Shown here: piece by piece, positions 22,381-32,235 of the stretch
Numbering within the stretch: the first letter of the stretch is position 1
Layout of the letters: each line of letters begins with the position of its first letter
DNA from: Tetradesmus obliquus
Lineage: Eukaryota; Chlorophyta; Chlorophyceae; Sphaeropleales; Scenedesmaceae
Assembly (NCBI GenBank): GCA_030272155.1
Contig: CP126200.1
Location: 682,001-746,000 of the forward strand
DNA: 64,000 nt
Direction: 5' to 3'
Made by a program: the position numbers and the translations under genes
Notes under the pieces: model-generated
The model's database searches: none
What the model saw: only the letters and a program-made list of their open reading frames with translations
What the model was told of the DNA's origin: nothing

Positions 22381-25300
22381 TGTTACGCCTTCAACCCAAC
22401 TTCACTACACCCCTGTGTTGCTGCACACTCTGCAGGTGCCAGTGCTGAAAGCAGCAGGCGTGGCAGTGGCATGTGTTGGCAACCATGACTTTGACTTTGG
22501 CATCAAGAACTTCAGGTGTGGCTCACGGCACATTATATACACTTGAGTATGTTCTTTGTAATGATTCCAATCAACACAGTCTTATTTGAGGCCTATTCTA
22601 CTGCAAGTGCTGTGGGCATGACACCGCTCTGGACTCAGCTACCCAAAACATGCAGGCCAGCGTAGTGCAGCTGCCTGCGCTGCAGCTCTGATGGCAGCTG
22701 CTTCAACTTTGCAGTCAGAATAAACGTTTGGGCACTCTAAACCCAATAACTTCATAATAATCAAAAGCATTCAGGTGTGCCTCGCTGAGCTCTTTTGTAC
22801 TGTATCTGATGCTGCAGGGACCTGGCAGCACAGTGCGGCTTTCCTTGGCTGATGGCCAACGTGCTGGATGTTGAAACAGGTGTGGATGCAGCTCTAGCTG
22901 CAGCACCTAATGCATTGCAAGGCAGGCCTGCAGTGCATAGCTGTAAACAGATGAAGCAGGGCTCAGCACATCAGTGCAGTTGTGCAGCCTATGTGTGTTG
23001 GTTGCCCCTGCTGCAGAGGAGCCGCTAGGGTGACACGCTTGAACTGTCCAGCTTAAACAACCATAGCACGGCCCATAACTCTTGGATGTGTGTATGCAAC
23101 TGTGTGGTGATTGCTTCGTTGCAGGGGAGCCGTTGGGAGGCGTAGGCCGCACGCTGCTGCTGCAGCACCCCTCAGGCATCAAAGTGGGTGTCATCGGGCT
23201 GGTAGAAGGCGACTGGTGAGTTGGCAGCAGTAGCAGCAGCACCAGCAGCAGCAGCAGTCATGAGCAGCCAAGCTGCTATGCACCTAGGTGTAAGTATACT
23301 GTTGAGGTTGGCACAGCAGCGACTAGTCAGGGCACGTTTGCGTGCACAGGGTGAATTCAATCCTTTGCACGCCTGGCACAGCAGTTCTGCGACGTGCTGC
23401 AAGACATGTCCAGTGTTTCCCTCTACTGACAACCTTGTAGGCGAGCTGCACAGGTCTATGGGTGTTCAACGCCTGTTTGCTGCGCAGAGTCTATCACACT
23501 TGATACAAACGTGCATTCCATACCGTATTGAGGTCTGACTGCAGGATTCTCTGTGCTGCCTTCCTTCTATACTGATTGAGATCAGGGTGGAGACGCTGGC
23601 GTGTGTGGAGCCGGAGGAAGTGCAGTACCTGGACTTTGTGACTGAGGGGCAGAAGCTGGCGCGCGAGCTGCGGGTAAGATGCAGCAAACACAGGCTGTTC
23701 AACAGCAAGTTGCTGGGCTGCTTTTGATTGTGATGGCGATGAGTTGCCTGCCTGGACTTTGTGGCCGAGGGGCAAAAGCTAGCGCGCGACTGCGGGTGAG
23801 GCCAACATGAGTTGCGCATCTGCGCATCTGCGCTGCAGCATGCTGTGTTGCCGTATTCAGCAGGTGCAGCGGATGCCTTGTGTGTGCATGTGTATGTTCT
23901 GTGCACGTGTGTGTTCTGTGATTCTCAAAGCCTACACAACTAGAGCCTGCCAGTGGGTGTATGTGAAGATGTTGCTAATCTTGGAGTGTCAGCAGCTGCA
24001 GGGTTCACTGAAGGTATTCCTCACCTAGGTGGTTATGTTGATGCGCTTGGAGATTCGATTGCCTCGAAGCACATCAACATAAGTGCGTACGTGGAGAATA
24101 CCTTTGTGTTACTCACAAGCTATGATATTGTCAAGCATGTGCAGCGAATAAGACCTAACGCCTGCTGCTGCTTGTGTATCTGGTGCTACACTTGACTCCT
24201 GGCGAGCTTGGGTTGGGTCGACACGCTAACTGCAGATGTTGCAAAGTTGGCGAGTTGCGCTGCTCACGTGTCTGGCGCTGAGGTGGAGGCAGCGCTGACG
24301 CCATGTAGCAGTAGATGTAGCGTTGCTTGTAGGCCTGCCAGTTGCGACTGTTGCCGTGTTGCTGTGCAGACGTCTGACGCATTGTGAACTGTTGTGCTGC
24401 GCAGGCGGCTGGCGCCGAGCTGGTCGTGGCGTTGACGCAAATGCGCATGCTGCTGCATTTGAATTGAATGCCGACGGGCCTGGTTCAAAAGCTGCATAAC
24501 ACACCTTGTTTTTTATCATGTGGTGCAGGCAGCTGGCGCTGAGCTGGTGGTGGCGCTGACGCACATGCGCGTGCCCAATGACATCAAGCTGGCGCAGTCA
24601 GTACAGGAGATAGACGCTGTGCTGGGCGGGCACGATCACCACGTGCAGGTGTGGCTTAGTGCTAGATAGATAGAGGGGTTACACGGTGTGTTCATGCGGC
24701 ATACGCCACCACAGACATTTGTCATGCATTACAACAGCACAGCTGGCTTAGCACTGTTGTACATTGTCTAAAGATGTACAACACGGTAAAATGTCTAAGA
24801 GCTAAGTAGGCTTTGCTCTACTCATGGGCAGTTGCGGTGTGGCTTGTTGCTCCAGCATGCAAACTCATTGGTTGGGCATCATGTGTTCAATGGTGCACGT
24901 GTGCGCTTGCGTGTGTGGTGTGTCTGCCCTGCAGATAGAGTTGGTGCAGCCGCACGGCAACCTGCTGTGCAAGTCAGGCACGGACTTCAAGAACGTCACT
25001 GCAATTAAAGTGACAATGCCAGAAGCAGCAGCGGCAGATGGGGACAGCACGACTGCCAACGGCGGCAGCAGCCACCCAGCCAATGGCGCAGCAGCAGCAG
25101 CAGGCTGGCCATCATTCAGCTGGCAGGAGCATGCCATGACTTCAGATGTGCCGGAAGATCCAGACATAAAACAGGTGGGGGATGGGGGGCATTTCTGGCA
25201 CTGCTATGAGGGCATGCTGGTATGTAGTCTGACAGGTAGTAGCAATGAACAATGGCAGCGCTGCTGTTGCACATCCAGCCTTGTCACAAACATACAAAAT

Positions 25301-28300
25301 GATGGTGGTTGCCTGTCAACCACAACAACTGGATCCAAGCACTTGACCAATCACACCACCTTATGCTACCCAGCATCCGCCTGACCACCAGCGTCTGTGC
25401 CTGCTGTTGTTGTCGCTCTTACCAGGTGGTTGAAGAGTTTGCGTCCTCCACAACTGCAGGCCTAGATGGAGAGCTCGGCCACACACTGACAGACCTGGAT
25501 GGTAGATTTGCAACAGTGCGCATGGCAGAGTCCAACCTGTGCAACCTGCTGGGCGACGTGTTCCGGCGCGCATGCAGCGCTGACGTGTGCATCCTGAACA
25601 GCGGCACCTTCAGGTGGATTTTTGTTTCGGATTGTTTGGTTGGACCGGAGTAATGTGTGCATCCTCAACAGCGACACTTGCAGGTGTGGTTTGTTTCTGC
25701 TTGTTTGTAACTTGTTGTGCTGACGTGTGCATCCTCGACAGCAGCACCTTCAGCTGGGATTTTCTTTTGTTTGGTTGTGACTGTCCTGACGTTAGCATCC
25801 TCAACAGCGGCACCTGCAGGTGGGTTGGTTTTGGGTTGTTTGCATTGAACTATGACTGTATGCGGCATGCAAGTCGGACACCATTCACCCCGCAGGTGCG
25901 CTGATGCACCGGGACCTGGCGACCATCCTGCCTATGATTGATGCATCGCACTCAGCAGGCGCGCAAACTCACCTTGAACCGACCTGCTACCTTGCTGCAT
26001 TGCAGGTCCGATGCCATTCACCCCGCAGGTGCGCTGACGCACCGCGACCTGGCGACCATCCTGCCTATGATTGATGACACGGTGGTGCTGCAGGCCAGCG
26101 GGCAGCAGCTGCTTGAGGCGCTGGAGAACGGTGTGAGCTGCTACCCCAAGCTGGAGGGGCGCTTCCCCCAGGTGACGGAGTGTACATCAGTTTCTTGTGT
26201 ATGTTTTGTGACTTTACAATGTTGTGTTTCGTGCCAAATGCATGTTTCACTGACATGTCACGTCACTTGAAAAGAACAGCGTTAGCTGCTGCCCCAAGCT
26301 GGAGGGGCGCTTCCCACAGGTGACACCCATTTCAGGTATACGTTACAACTTTGATGTTTTATATGCCAACTGCATATGTCACTGACATGACACAAAATTT
26401 CAAAGAGAACGGCGTCAGCTGCCTACCCCAAGCTGGAGGGGCGCTTCCCGCAGGTGACGCCAGCTTCATGAGCATATCTGAATCGGACTTTTTGATGCCA
26501 GCTGCACTATTTAATGAAATGTCACGTCACTTCAGAACTCCCACAGCCACGCTCAGCAAAAGGCACTCCAGCCTGACGTCAGTTTCTATGTTTGCCAGCT
26601 GTTTGCCAACTGTTTTCATTGAAAAAGACTAAGCAAGCATAACGCCACTGCCTGCAGGCCAGCGGCATCAGCTTTGCCTTTGACCCATCACAGCCGCCCG
26701 GCTCAGGCAGCCACACTGTTTTGCTTCATAATATTGACATTAACCCGTTCCGTTTTGCTGCCTGCAGGTCAGCGGCATCCGCTTCACCTTCGACCCCTCA
26801 AAGCCGCCAGGCAGCCGCGTGCTGCACGACTCGGTCACAGTCGGCAGCGAGCGGGCACCCCTGGATCCTGCTAAAACCTACACCCTGGCAACCAAGGCCT
26901 ACCTGGCAGAGGGCAAGGATGGCTATGACGTGCTGCAGGTGCGCTCGATGTTTTCTGTGCATTTATGTGTCGAAAAACCTACACCCTGGCCACCACGGCT
27001 TACCTGGCAGAGGGCAAGGATGGCTACAATGTGCTGCAGGTGCGCTCAAGTGTTCTGTGCATTTGTGTGTCTAAAAACCTACACCCTAGCCACCAAGGCC
27101 TACCTGGAAGAGGGCCAGGGCGGCTGCGATGTGTTGCAGGTGAGCAGCAGGCCTGCACTGTGCACATGCTGAGATGCATGTGTCCTTTTCTGTTGTTTGA
27201 CACAACATAAGTAGCGACTGGCGGTGGTCTCCTGACTGCTTTTATCGTCGTCTGGTGCATAATTGCGCGAGCAACATTTTGTGTGTGAACGCTGTGTGAC
27301 TGCTGCACCACATGCCTGCCTCTCTGCCTTGCTGCTGCCTTGCTGCTGCTGCTGCTGCTGCTGCAACACCAGGGCTGCCGCGTGCTGCTGGATGCGGAGG
27401 TGTGCCCCGTGATGCCCACCGTGCTGCGCAACTTCTTCGCCATGCTGGAGGTGGGGTTCTGATAGGTTGCCAATGTCAAGGATGATTGCTGGTTTCTTGA
27501 AGCGGCTTGGAGTGTGCGTGATATCTGCAAAACATGAAGGAGCAGTGCCCCCTCCTGTTGCCGCTCCAGTGGGGCGTAGGGCCGACGGCATTGATGTAAG
27601 GTAAGCTATGGCTTGATGGGTAACATGATGATGATGCCATGCTGGAGGTGTGGGCCCCCACTGGGGCAGATGTGGAGACGCAAGCGGCTGCTGCAGCCTC
27701 GTGCTCACAGCACAAAGCTGGCTGGCTGGCTGGCTGATGGCAGGCAGATAGGACATATGCATTCGTGCTCCTCGCTGCACCCTTGGATGCGCTGGAACCT
27801 GTTGCTGCTTTGTTGTATGTGCAGGTGCCAAACCAGCTGGAAGCCAACGATCAAGGTTCTGCATTTGGGCACCCCCCAGCACCAGCATAAGGGCATGCGC
27901 ATCTAACACCGTGGCTGCTGTGTTCCACATGCAGGTGCTCAACCTGCTGGACCCCAAAATCAACATCAGGGACACAGACAGCTGCATTTGTGCACCCTCA
28001 GCACCCTTGACCGCGCCAACAGCTGTTGCTGCTGTTTTGCCCGTGCAGGTGCTCAATCTGCGGGATCCCAAGATCATTACCAACTGCACATTGGCGCCTT
28101 TTCATGTGACTTCAATCTCTGCCTGCTGCTGGCTCATATTACCTTGCAGGTGCTCAACCTGCTTGACCCCAAGGTCAAGGTACAGACCTTTGCCAAGCGC
28201 TGGGCGCAGGCCATAAAGCACAAGGGCCGCGACAGGCAGACAGACCTCATCACAACCGGCGGCTGCGTGAAGTGCCCGCAGACGGGGCGTTATGTAGTGG

Positions 28301-28452
28301 CACCTAAGCTTGATGGCCGCATCACGTGTGTGGGCCAGCAGCAGCAGCAGCAGCAGGAAGAGCGGGAGCAGCAGCAGCAGCAGCAGGCCCCTGCCTGTGA
28401 GGCGCTTGCTGGTGCTGGCGAGGGGTCGGCGGCAAAGAAGCAGAAGCAGTAG
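21351..28452 (+). CDS. 5'-nucleotidase / UshA-family metallophosphoesterase
   Basis: Thirteen exons: 21351..21452, 22064..22174 (end uncertain), 22436..22515, 22818..22879, 23125..23215, 23586..23673, 24529..24648, 24935..25174, 25426..25613, 26006..26171, 26768..26938, 27373..27450 and 28150..28452. Apart from the exon 2 end, phases match and give about 599 residues. The enzyme should hydrolyse nucleotide or other phosphomonoesters with two metal ions. Metal-site motifs are in order: HLNDVYNIEP, FSGDAFNPS, GNHDFDFG, ALTHMR and GGHDHH. The C-terminal 5'-nucleotidase domain shows SGTDFKNVTAI, NSGTFRSDAIHPAGALT and ALENGVSCYPKLEGRFPQ, and the tail is Gln/Lys rich. There is no signal peptide, so it is probably intracellular. 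Most introns carry extra copies of an adjoining exon edge. Confidence 0.88.
22064..22400 (+). repeat. Exon 2 and its echoes, separated by a CAG run
   Basis: Coding bases for DAFNPSLMSTMTLGKQM (22121-22174) recur at 22261-22314, offset 140 bp, with a long CAG run between, and weakly at about 22380-22400. The echo has ATG|GTGG at the expected splice point whereas the first copy has ATG|GCGC. Confidence 0.8.
23618..23795 (+). repeat. Echo of exon 6 end
   Basis: The last about 45 bp of exon 6 (LDFVTEGQKLARELR, ending 23673) recur at 23752-23795 with a one-base loss and a GTGAGG donor, offset 122 bp. Confidence 0.85.
24271..24575 (+). repeat. Acceptor-side echoes of exon 7
   Basis: The exon 7 start (AAGAELVVALTHMR, from 24529) is preceded by two copies, 24405-24447 with its GCGCAG acceptor and a poorer one at about 24271-24305. 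Confidence 0.85.
25580..25819 (+). repeat. Three donor-side echoes of exon 9
   Basis: The exon 9 end, coding DVCILNSGTFR and ending 25613, recurs with junctions at 25683, 25753 and 25819, a spacing of 70, 70 and 66 bp. Two of three copies keep CAG|GT; the middle one has CAG|CT. Confidence 0.92.
25865..26071 (+). repeat. Acceptor-side echo of exon 10
   Basis: About 70 bp of exon 10 start (HPAGALTHRDLATILPMID) with upstream junction appears first at 25868-25940 and then as the used exon from 26006. The copies differ at few bases. Confidence 0.92.
26129..26453 (+). repeat. Two donor-side echoes of exon 10
   Basis: The exon 10 end (NGVSCYPKLEGRFPQ, ending 26171) recurs with junctions at 26319 and 26453, spacing 148 and 134 bp. 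Both keep CAG|GTGAC. Confidence 0.92.
26653..26815 (+). repeat. Acceptor-side echo of exon 11
   Basis: The exon 11 start (VSGIRFTFDPSKPPGS, from 26768) has an upstream copy at 26660-26708 that keeps CCTGCAG and reads ASGISFAFDPSQPPGS. Confidence 0.88.
26875..27139 (+). repeat. Two donor-side echoes of exon 11
   Basis: About 65 coding bases of the exon 11 end (KTYTLATKAYLAEGKDGYDV, junction 26938) recur with junctions at 27039 and 27139, spacing 101 and 100 bp. Both echoes remain open and keep CAG|GTG. Confidence 0.95.
27822..28175 (+). repeat. Acceptor-side echoes of the last exon
   Basis: The start of the last exon (VLNLLDPK, from 28150) is preceded by copies at 28050-28074, 27934-27957 and a poorer one at about 27825, each after a GCAG acceptor. 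A very short echo of exon 12 end is also visible at 27634-27647. Confidence 0.85.
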
Positions 28453-29134
28453 CTGAGGGCGGTTTTAGTGTGTTGTTTAGACAGCAGATGCCCTGGGTGG
28501 TGTGCTGCTCTGTTTACAGTTGTTGACAGAGGTATTACAATCAATTGCATGCAAGCAGGCTAGTGTTACATTTAGTACGAAGTAGTTGTGTACTGCGCCG
28601 CAGTTGCTGCGGGGATGCCGGTTGGCATCTGCAGATGCTGACACCCGCCAGCAGTTGTGGCCTTGCTGGTGCAGGATGATGCTGTGCAGTGGCTATTAGC
28701 TTGTGCTTGATAAGCAGAGGCGGGCTGATTACGAGAAGTTAGATGAGGGGTGCTTGCCAGTGTGCTGATTGTCAGTATGCAGATTGCCGTTGTGCAGATT
28801 GCAGGTGCGCCGCACCGCGGCGAGGGTGCTGGGCTGACCTCCGGTGATGTTGGAAGGTGTTTGCCCACTGAGCCTGTGAGTGAGTGAGTGATTGAGTGGT
28901 TGAGTGAGTGACTACCCAGGCGGCTCTGCAGCCCCTGCAGCTCTTGACAGAAGCGTACGCTTCAGCCTGATGGGGTGTAGGTCTAGGGTTGTCTTGGTGT
29001 ATGTAATGGTGGGCACGAATGCAAGGCGCGTTGCAGCTGGACTTATCATGAACGTTTCGACCAGGATGATTCATGTACTTGTATCACCGGTAGCTCGCAA
29101 CTTGTAGCCGCGGGCCCACCCAGGTGCCCTGCTG
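28453..29134. other. Intergenic spacer
   Basis: It contains the 3' flank of the 5'-nucleotidase gene and the promoter of the next plus-strand gene. I see no conserved coding sequence. A GAGT-type microsatellite is at 28876-28911. Confidence 0.5.
28876..28911. repeat. GAGT-type microsatellite
   Basis: Imperfect run of GTGA/GAGT tetramers, about nine units, about 225 bp upstream of the next start codon. Confidence 0.85.
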
Positions 29135-29979
29135 ATGTCTGCAAGTGCTGGAGGTGGCATTGCAGATAAGAGCGAATGTTTTAGAGGTCTAGATGACCTA
29201 GTTGCTTTACTCAACGATCATGGGGAAGTGCTTCTGGGACTGCCCGGACCGGGCACTCACCACCCCATCGCAGAGGCTGCAGGCCCGTCTGCACACCCCT
29301 GCACGGTGGCAGCGGGGTCAGCGGCCCTTGCAGCAGCGAAGGCAATAGCAAACTCAGCTGTTGGTCAGCGGGCAGCGGCCACCAAAGCAGCTGCTAAGCC
29401 ACAGCAAGGAGGACGTGCAAGGAAGACTAAGCTTTCTTCTGGAGCAAAGTTGAAGCTGCAGCTGGAGAACCTGGCGAAGGAGCACCAAAACGTGTGCCTG
29501 CACTTGCAGTCCTTGCAGCTGGACAACCACCGATTGCGGTTGAAGCAGGCTCTGCTGCAAGCCATCAACCAGGCCAAGCAGCAGGTGCTAGACGTGCTAT
29601 GGCGACAGCGTGCGTCTGCAGGCAGCAGCAACAGCAGCACTTGCAACGACCGCACCATAGCAGCGCTGCAGGAGCTCGAGCAGCAGGTGCAGCAGCTGCT
29701 GCAGGCTTCAGGCAGCATTGCCGGCGCATCAGATGACAGCAGCAGCTCTGCGACAAACGGCACCAGCGGCGACACGCAACGCAGCTGGCACACCATCTCC
29801 TGCAACAGTGGCCATCTAGTTGTGCCTTTCAGTGAGGCAGCAGCAGCAGCAGCAGCAGCACCGCAGCAGCAGCAGGGCGCTGCGCAAACGGCTGCACTAC
29901 CATCCAGCTTGCAGGAACAGCAGCAGCACGGGACGCACCAAGACTCGCAACCCCCATGTGACAACCATACGCAAGGCGC

Positions 29980-30023
<44 letters not shown>

Positions 30024-31505
30024 GGACGCAGCAAGCAACACAACTTCCATGTGACAACCATACGCAAGGCGCACAGCAGCAGCAGCAGCAGCAGCAGCCA
30101 GATGATGGCGATGGCTGGTGCCCCGACCCACTGCAGGACCCCCTGTGGCTGTTCAAGCGCGGCATGGCCCACCTGGACCTGTCTGCTGCTGTGGCAGCCA
30201 GCAGGGAGGAGCGGCTGGCCGCATGGCAGCAGGTGCAGGGCCGGCTGTCGCTGCTGCTGCGGGCGATTGAGGGCGGTGCAGGTATGAGAGGAAATCGGGA
30301 GGTGCCTGCACCTGTCAGCACAGCTTTTGATCCTGCCAATTCTTTCGGGTAGTTGCATTGTGGCGTTGTATCTTTGGAGCAGCACTGGCAGTCGATGTGT
30401 CTTGGCACCTCACCCCTACTTGATTCCCAGTTGAAGTTGCTCTGTGCTGCTGCCCCTGTGCTGTCTGTATGTCATCGCCTCTGCATCACAAAGCCGGCAT
30501 GACACCGCCGCCTGGCGGCCGCAGCGCTGCTGCAGCCAGGCATCAGCTCAAGGCGCTGATCAGCAGCTGGGCGGGACACGTCATCTCAGCACACATCGTG
30601 TCACCCTACGAGCACATGGTGAGCCTGCAGCAGCGGCAGTGGAAGGCAGTAGAACAGCAGCAGCCGCAGCTGCCGCAGCAGGCAGAGCAGGCAGACCAGC
30701 GTCTTTGGCTGCAGGATGGCGCGCACCGTGCTGAGCTGCCATGTGTTAGCTGTTGAAAGTCAACATATGCCCGGCAAGGCACAGGCAGGAGCAGGCACTG
30801 GCATCAGAGTTGCAGCCGTGGATGTCTATCTGACAAATGCCTCAGGTGCAAGCTGCAGCGCTGCTCTCCGAGTTGCTCAGCTACTGCCGGCAGGTGTGAG
30901 CAGCGGCATTGCACTGTACCCCAATCAGGCACAATGGCTGATAAATTACACACCCCCTCATTCTGTTGCTGCTGCCTGTCTGATGTGGCTGTGGCTGCCG
31001 CCTGCCCTCAACCGCCGCACTCTTTTTTCAATGCAGAGCTGGAGTGTGACCAACATGGAGGACATGTCGCAGCGCCACGCGCCGCCGGAGCACTACCGCC
31101 ACATCATTGGCCTGCTGCGCCTGACAGCAGCGCAGCAGCAGACCATCGCGCAGGGCCTCACAGTCTTCCATGAGCTGCTGCTCAGCCTAAAGGAGGAGCA
31201 GACGCGCCTGCAGCAGCAGCTGCTGCAGCTGCAGGCGGCGCACGCGCCCCCTGGGGCGCCAGCAGGCGCGGCGGCTGGCTTGCAGGAACAACAGCAGCAG
31301 CAGCAGCTGCAGGCACTGCTGGCGAGGCAGGACGACTTGACCTGGCTGCAGCCAGGATCAGCACAGATGCAAGAGCTGCAGCTAGGAGCAGCAGCTGCAT
31401 CTGGTGCTGCTGCTCCTGCTGTGGGCTCACCAGCAGCAGCAGCAGCAGCAGCAGTCGATGGCGTGGGCCTGCTGCCGCTGCTGGGCCAGGGAAGCCTGTC
31501 TAGGT

Positions 31506-31575
<70 letters not shown>

Positions 31576-31879
31576 GGAGCCACCAAAAGCAGCAGCAGCA
31601 GGCAGCAGCGAGGCGCTGGGTGGAGGCCTGCCTGGGCTTGGGCTTGGGCTTGCTGCGCAGCACTCGCTGCTACAGCGCGTGGAGACCAACAACTGGCAGC
31701 TGAGCTGGATGATCTGCTTGCTCAACTTCTTCATCAGCGGCGTGCTGGACCTGCCGCAGCTGTGCAAGTGTGCGGTGCACTCCTACCCCTGGCCCTGGTG
31801 GCCGGGGCCCTTCGCAGAGGAGGTGCTGCACATGTACCAGCAGCAGCAGCAGCAGCAGCTTGTGAATGGCCAGGCTTGA
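29135..31879 (+). CDS. Unrecognised Gln/Ala-rich coiled-coil protein
   Basis: Four exons: 29135..30281, a second starting at 30494 or 30536 and ending 30618, 30846..30893 and 31037..31879. Phases agree with either second-exon start, giving 720 or 706 residues. After a disordered N-terminus there is a Lys-rich stretch followed by Leu/Gln heptads (KLKLQLENLAKEHQNVCLHL, then DNHRLRLKQALLQAINQAKQ), like a leucine-zipper coiled coil. The middle has two copies of PCDNHTQGAQQQQQ. Exons 2 to 4 give helical segments (QLKALISSWAGHVISAHIVS, PPEHYRHIIGLLRLTAAQQQ). A 25-Ala run near 31507-31575 precedes a conserved-looking end (WQLSWMICLLNFFISGVLDL, HSYPWPWWPGPF). I do not recognise the family; a bZIP-like regulatory protein is possible but no clear basic region was seen. 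Confidence 0.65.
31509..31575 (+). repeat. GCT trinucleotide run coding poly-Ala
   Basis: About 22 uninterrupted GCT codons. The use of one codon throughout indicates recent repeat expansion. Confidence 0.95.
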
Positions 31880-32053
31880 GCAAACTTTATCACTATTGCT
31901 GTCGTTTGATCAATGCACAGGAGCATGCTTTGGACACCTTGTGCTGCTACGACCAGGGCTGAGGATAAGTTGTGCTTGCGCTGCAGCTGCTGGTGTGCTG
32001 CCTAGCTGATGTATGCATGCTGGGACCGTGGCCCTGGTGGCCGGGGCACATGT

Positions 32054-32089
<36 letters not shown>

Positions 32090-32235
32090 TTTTGAAAGGC
32101 CAGTCGTGACACAGCTTCAGCAGTGCACACGAGTGCGCTTTCTTCATCATTTTGTGCTACTGCTTCAACCAGGGTTGAGATGGGTTGTGCTACCGCTGAT
32201 AGATTGTGCTACCGCTGCTGCTGCTGCTGGTATGC
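31780..32235 (+). repeat. Tandem duplication of the last coding bases and 3' flank
   Basis: The stretch coding PWWPGP through the Gln run to the stop, plus about 130 bp beyond it, is repeated once downstream (copy from about 32028, offset about 235 bp). The echo has lost about 25 bp and has a different stop context, showing that echoes also form outside introns. Confidence 0.8.

Noticed and set aside
29365-30408. Long Cys-rich minus-strand open frame of 347 codons
   Set aside because: It is the antisense of a supported plus-strand gene; CAG runs read as TGC/CTG in other frames give long poly-Cys and poly-Leu frames without stops.
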